Source: Candidatus Sysuimicrobiota bacterium CSP1-3 (GTDB taxonomy: Bacteria; Sysuimicrobiota; Sysuimicrobiia; Sysuimicrobiales; Humicultoraceae). Taken from it: a stretch of 38,076 bases of DNA. The translations under genes and the position numbers were made by a program. Every line of letters begins with the position of its first letter. Position 1 is the stretch's first letter. The notes under the pieces are model-generated. The model ran no database searches and was not told the origin of the DNA. It was given only the letters and a program-made list of their open reading frames with translations. Shown here in pieces: positions 32,760 through 38,076 of this stretch. The DNA lies in the NCBI GenBank assembly GCA_001443485.1, contig LDXQ01000019.1, positions 1 through 38,076 on the forward strand, given 5' to 3'.

Positions 32760-34673
32760 ATGAAGCAGACGGACATCACCCTCCTCGGCGGCGACGACCT
32801 CCATTTCTTCAATGAGGGGACGCACGACCGTCTCTACGAGAAGATGGGGGCGCACCCGCTGGTGGTGGATGGCACGGCGGGGACCTACTTCGTCGTCTGG
32901 GCCCCCAACGCGGAAGCGGTCTTCGTCATGGGCGATTTCAACGCGTGGCACCGGCAGGCGCATCCACTGCGGTCGCGAGACCAGTCCGGCATCTGGGAGG
33001 ACTTCATCCCCGGCGTGGGTCCGGGGGCGCAGTATAAGTATCACATCGTCTCACGCGTCCGGGGCTACCGTGTGGACAAGGCGGACCCGTTCGCCTTTGC
33101 CGCGGAGGAGCCGCCGCGCACGGCCTCCGTCGTCTGCGATCTCAGTTACCCCTGGGGCGACCACGACTGGATGCAGGCGCGGCAGCAGCAGAATACCCTA
33201 ACCACACCCATCGCGATCTACGAAGTGCACCTCGGGTCGTGGATGCGGATCTCGGAAGAAGGGAACCGCTGGCTGACCTACCGCGAACTCGCGCCCCGAT
33301 TGGCCGAGTACGTCCGGCAGGCCGGCTTCACCCACGTGGAGTTACTGCCGGTGATGGAGCACCCATTTTACGGGTCGTGGGGGTATCAGATCACGGGCTA
33401 CTTCGCGCCCACCAGCCGCTACGGCACACCCCAGGACTTCATGTACTTGATGGATTATCTCCACCAGCACGGCATCGGCGTGATCCTGGACTGGGTGCCC
33501 TCGCACTTCCCCACCGACGAGCACGGCCTGGCTTTCTTCGACGGCACCCACCTCTACGAGCACGCCGACCCGCGCAAGGGCTTCCACCCCGACTGGGCCA
33601 GTCTGATCTTCAACTACGGGCGCCACGAGGTGCGCAGTTTCCTCCTTAGCAGCGCCCGCTTCTGGCTGGACCGCTACCACGCCGACGGGCTGCGCGTGGA
33701 CGCCGTGGCCTCGCTGCTCTACCTGGACTACTCACGCAAGGCAGGCGAGTGGGTGCCCAACGTCTACGGCGGACGGGAAAACCTGGAGGCGATCTCCTTG
33801 CTGCGCCGGCTGAACGAGATGGTCTACAGCACCTTCCCCGGCGCGCAGACCATCGCCGAGGAGTCCACCTCCTGGCCGATGGTCTCGCGGCCGACCTACG
33901 TCGGCGGGCTCGGCTTCGGCATGAAGTGGGACATGGGGTGGATGCACGACACGCTGGACTACATGGCCAAGGATCCCATCCACCGCAAGTACCACCACAC
34001 CCACCTGACCTTCCGCATGCTCTACGCCTTCTCGGAGAACTTCATCCTGCCACTGTCGCACGACGAGGTGGTGCACGGGAAGCACTCGCTCGTCGGCAAG
34101 ATGCCGGGCGACGACTGGCAGCGCTTCGCCAACCTGCGCCTGCTCTACGGCTATATGTACGGCCACCCCGGCAAAAAGATGCTCTTCATGGGCGGGGAGT
34201 TCGGGCAGTGGCGGGAGTGGGCGCACGACGAAAGCCTGGACTGGCACCTCCTGGGGCGGCCGCTCCACGCCGGGCTCCTCAAGTGGGTGCTGCACCTGAA
34301 TGCCCTTTACCGGGGCGAACCGGCCATGCACGAACTGGATTTCGACCCGGCGGGGTTCGAGTGGATCGACGCCAACGACAGCGAGCAGAGCACGGTGAGT
34401 TTCCTGCGGCGTGGCCGATCCACCGCTGATCTCCTCCTGGTCGTCTGCAATTTCACGCCGGTGCCGCGCCACCACTTCCGTGTGGGCGCGCCGCGGGGGG
34501 GATGGTGGCAGGAGGCATTGAACAGCGACAGCGTGATCTACGGCGGCAGCGGCCTGGGCAATCTGGGCGGCGTGGAGGCCGAGTCCGTGCCCACACACGG
34601 CCGCCCGTACTCGCTCCGCCTGACGCTTCCGCCGCTCTCTGTCCTCTACTTCAAGAACGGCGGCCGGACATAA
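32760..34673 (+). CDS. glgB: 1,4-alpha-glucan branching enzyme (GH13)
   Basis: Makes alpha-1,6 branches in glycogen. 637 residues: CBM48 N-terminal domain (about 20-125, [19 protein letters not shown]), GH13 barrel with [40 protein letters not shown], nucleophile Asp314 in [16 protein letters not shown], acid/base Glu367 in [10 protein letters not shown], and HDEVVHGK (His434, Asp435) with [11 protein letters not shown]-terminal beta domain ends [10 protein letters not shown]. It belongs to the shorter branching enzymes that lack an extra N1 module. ATG at 32760, 4 bases after the malQ stop. Confidence 0.97.
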   Translation: MKQTDITLLGGDDLHFFNEGTHDRLYEKMGAHPLVVDGTAGTYFVVWAPNAEAVFVMGDFNAWHRQAHPLRSRDQSGIWEDFIPGVGPGAQYKYHIVSRVRGYRVDKADPFAFAAEEPPRTASVVCDLSYPWGDHDWMQARQQQNTLTTPIAIYEVHLGSWMRISEEGNRWLTYRELAPRLAEYVRQAGFTHVELLPVMEHPFYGSWGYQITGYFAPTSRYGTPQDFMYLMDYLHQHGIGVILDWVPSHFPTDEHGLAFFDGTHLYEHADPRKGFHPDWASLIFNYGRHEVRSFLLSSARFWLDRYHADGLRVDAVASLLYLDYSRKAGEWVPNVYGGRENLEAISLLRRLNEMVYSTFPGAQTIAEESTSWPMVSRPTYVGGLGFGMKWDMGWMHDTLDYMAKDPIHRKYHHTHLTFRMLYAFSENFILPLSHDEVVHGKHSLVGKMPGDDWQRFANLRLLYGYMYGHPGKKMLFMGGEFGQWREWAHDESLDWHLLGRPLHAGLLKWVLHLNALYRGEPAMHELDFDPAGFEWIDANDSEQSTVSFLRRGRSTADLLLVVCNFTPVPRHHFRVGAPRGGWWQEALNSDSVIYGGSGLGNLGGVEAESVPTHGRPYSLRLTLPPLSVLYFKNGGRT

Positions 34674-34691
34674 CTTCTGGCTCCGGCGGTC

Positions 34692-36214
34692 GTGCGCTAC
34701 GTCTGCATCCACGGCCACTTCTACCAGCCGCCACGGGACAACCCGTGGACGGGGGAGATCGAACGGCAGGGGGACGCCGCCCCGTTCCACGACTGGAACG
34801 AGCGGATCACCGCAGAGTGCTACCGGCCCAACAGCGCGGCCGGTCTCCTCGACGATGAGGGCCGGGTCGTCCGGACCGTCAACAACTACGCGCTGATGAG
34901 TTACAATGTCGGGCCGACTTTGCTGGCCTGGATGGAACGGCACGCTCCCGATGTCTACGCCGCGATTCTCGCCGCAGACCGGGAGAGCCGGGCGCGCTTC
35001 TCCGGTCACGGCACCGCGCTGGCGCAGGCGCACAGCCACATGATCCTGCCGCTGGCCAACCGGCTGGATAAGGTCACGCAGGTCCGCTGGGGGATCCGCG
35101 ACTTCACCTACCGCTTCGGTCGCGCGCCGGAGGGGATGTGGCTGCCGGAGACCGCCGTGGACGTGGAGACGCTGGAAGTCCTGGCCGCGCAGGGCATCCG
35201 ATTCACCATCCTGGCCCCTCAGCAGGCCCGCCGCGCCCGGCCGGAGGCGGGCGCGGCCGCGGCGGACGACGGCTGGCAGGACGTGGGCGGCGGAAGCATC
35301 GACCCGACGACAGCGTACACGCAGCGCCTGCCCGCGGGCCGCACGATCGCCCTGTTTTTCTACGACGGGGCGATCGCTCGTGCCGTCGCCTTCGAAGGGA
35401 TTCTCGATAGCGGCGGGCAGTTCGTGCAGCGGCTCCTGGGCAGTTTCCTGGACGCGCGGCCCTGGCCGCAGTTGGTCCATATCGCCACCGACGGGGAGAG
35501 CTACGGCCATCACCACCGGCACGGGGAGATGACGCTGGCCTACACGCTATTGACCTTCGACTCGGGGACGCAGCCGCGCCTGACCACCTACGGCGAGTTT
35601 CTGCACCGGCACCCGCCGACGCAGGCGGTCGAAGTCGCCGAGAATACCGCGTGGTCCTGCGCCCACGGCGTGGAGCGGTGGCGCAGCGACTGCGGCTGCA
35701 ACAGCGGCCGCTACCCGGGCTGGAACCAGCAGTGGCGCACTCCGCTGCGGGAAGCGCTGGACTGGCTGCGCGATGCGCTCGCTCCCCGCTATGAGGCGCG
35801 CGCCGGCGACTTGCTGCGCGATCCCTGGGCGGCGCGGGACGACTACATCGATGTGGTGCTGGACCGCTCCGCGCCCAGCCTGGAACGCTACTTCGCGCGG
35901 CAGGCCGCCCGCCCGCTGAATCAGGACGAGCAGGCCCTCGCGCTCAGCCTGCTGGAAATGCAGCGGCAGGCGATGCTGATGTACGCCAGCGATGGGTGGT
36001 TCTTCGATGACATCTCGGGGATGGAAACGGCCCAGCTGCTGCGGCACGCCGGGCGCGCCATCGACCTGGCGGGACACGTCTTCGCGGAATCGCTGGAGCC
36101 GGAATTCCGGAAGCGCCTGGAAGCCGCCGTCTCGAACGTGCCGGAGGCGGGCAACGGAGCCTCCATCTACGAGCAGGAGATGCGGCGCCTGAGATCCGCC
36201 AGGCGGGACGCACC

Positions 36215-36218
<4 letters not shown>
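34692..36218 (+). CDS. GH57 glycoside hydrolase of the DUF3536 type, C-terminally short
   Basis: 508-residue family GH57 protein. Motif 1 [13 protein letters not shown]-like [14 protein letters not shown], catalytic Glu153 in [10 protein letters not shown], Asp267 in [17 protein letters not shown], then the DUF3536-linked block [41 protein letters not shown] and [27 protein letters not shown]. The protein ends soon after [19 protein letters not shown]. As I recall, family members run on for some 300 further residues; that part is absent and treS begins at the stop codon. Likely acts on alpha-glucan; exact activity is undetermined for this branch. GTG start at 34692. Confidence 0.9.
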
Positions 36219-37852
<1,634 letters not shown>

Positions 37853-37907
37853 CGCGAGGAGAGGGCCGGCTCCGCGCCGAACTCGCTACGCCAACTCCAG
37901 GAAGACC

Positions 37908-37928
37908 CACACCGAACAGGAGGGTGTG
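37908..37928 (+). promoter_or_regulatory. small hairpin that holds the ribosome site of the redoxin gene
   Basis: CACACC (37908-37913) pairs with GGTGTG (37923-37928) across a 9-base loop. The Shine-Dalgarno AGGAGGG (37918-37924) lies in the loop and first bases of the stem, 8 bases before the GTG at 37933. It could modestly limit translation; a chance pairing is possible. Confidence 0.35.
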
Positions 37929-37932
37929 CGCC

Positions 37933-38076
37933 GTGAGTATTGTGGACGAGCAGCACCGCGCGGCCGAAGAGGAGTGGCTGGCGGCGTGGCTGGCCGGACC
38001 GGCGCGGACTAGGTTCGCCACCTTACCTCCACAGATTGGCGACCCCGCCCCCGACATCGAGTTGCCCGACACGAGC
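37933..38076 (+). CDS. redoxin / AhpC-TSA-like peroxiredoxin family protein (3'-truncated by window edge)
   Basis: First 48 codons of a gene that runs past the window end. GTG at 37933 with AGGAGGG 8 bases upstream. The sequence goes from SIVDEQHRAAEEEWLAAWLAG through TLPPQIGDPAPDIELPDTS. GDPAPDIELPDTS is the typical first strand of AhpC/TSA peroxiredoxins. The helical N-terminal extension of about 35 residues before it matches the peroxiredoxin-like AhpC/TSA subfamily. The catalytic Cys would lie beyond the window, so activity cannot be judged. Confidence 0.75.
   Translation, partial: MSIVDEQHRAAEEEWLAAWLAGPARTRFATLPPQIGDPAPDIELPDTS

Noticed and set aside
33732-35522. 596-codon open frame antisense to glgB and the GH57 gene
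   Set aside because: Same reason: the plus strand carries full catalytic motifs of two enzymes, and the antisense product has shadow-type composition.

Overview
The window is a densely coded, high-GC bacterial chromosome segment with about 37 genes, intergenic gaps mostly under 100 bases, and no rRNA, tRNA, IS element, prophage or CRISPR array that I could find. Gene order from transaldolase to upp (tal, rho, an inserted M23 peptidase, rpmE, tdk, prfA, prmC, ywlC, rpiB, upp) follows the order known from Bacillus and other Firmicutes, but without spoIIR. With an S-layer-homology protein and an accD-A-B-C operon this points to a deep-branching, high-GC Terrabacteria-type lineage. The phylum cannot be fixed from the sequence alone.

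Layout. 1-614: 3' end of a PiT phosphate transporter (+). 615-2690: a less GC-rich patch with an SDR gene broken by a +1 frameshift (+), a dCMP deaminase and a freestanding zinc-finger/LAGLIDADG protein (both -). 2695-16718: an almost unbroken minus-strand run, in transcription order htrA, nagZ, argS, an SLH/BsuPI secreted protein, tal, rho, LysM-M23 peptidase, rpmE, tdk, prfA, prmC, ywlC, rpiB, upp. It covers envelope maintenance, termination, translation release and salvage of pyrimidines and pentoses. 16826-20469: accD-accA-accB-accC (+), a complete acetyl-CoA carboxylase, divergent from htrA. 20477-25091: ROK glucokinase (-), SPFH slipin and DUF374 acyltransferase (+), two small membrane proteins (-), and an SDR-type epimerase (+). 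25307-28778 (-): VOC protein, carboxylesterase, MsmX/UgpC-type ABC ATPase, bifunctional glucose/mannose-6-phosphate isomerase. 28797-37852 (+): a seven-gene run (small unknown protein, galE-like, LysE-type exporter, malQ, glgB, DUF3536-type GH57, treS) for alpha-glucan and trehalose metabolism. The window ends inside a redoxin gene.

How the genes work together. MalQ, GlgB, the GH57 enzyme and TreS remodel maltodextrin and glycogen and interconvert maltose and trehalose. Glucokinase and the PGI/PMI enzyme feed the resulting hexoses to glycolysis or to GDP-mannose, and the orphan ATPase may power sugar uptake through permeases encoded elsewhere. PrmC methylates the RF1 made by its neighbour prfA.

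Most interesting signals: (i) a BsuPI domain that seems to be nested inside an SLH repeat; (ii) a freestanding homing-endonuclease-like gene translationally coupled to dCMP deaminase in a compositionally distinct patch; (iii) divergent, apparently leaderless promoters packed in 18 bases between the PGI/PMI gene and the glucan operon, and similar TATAAT-close-to-start arrangements at prfA and accD; (iv) an apparent CUG start for rpiB; (v) a membrane sensor domain with no kinase; (vi) a C-terminally shortened DUF3536 GH57 protein. I found no clear-cut, entirely new multi-gene defence or mobile system.
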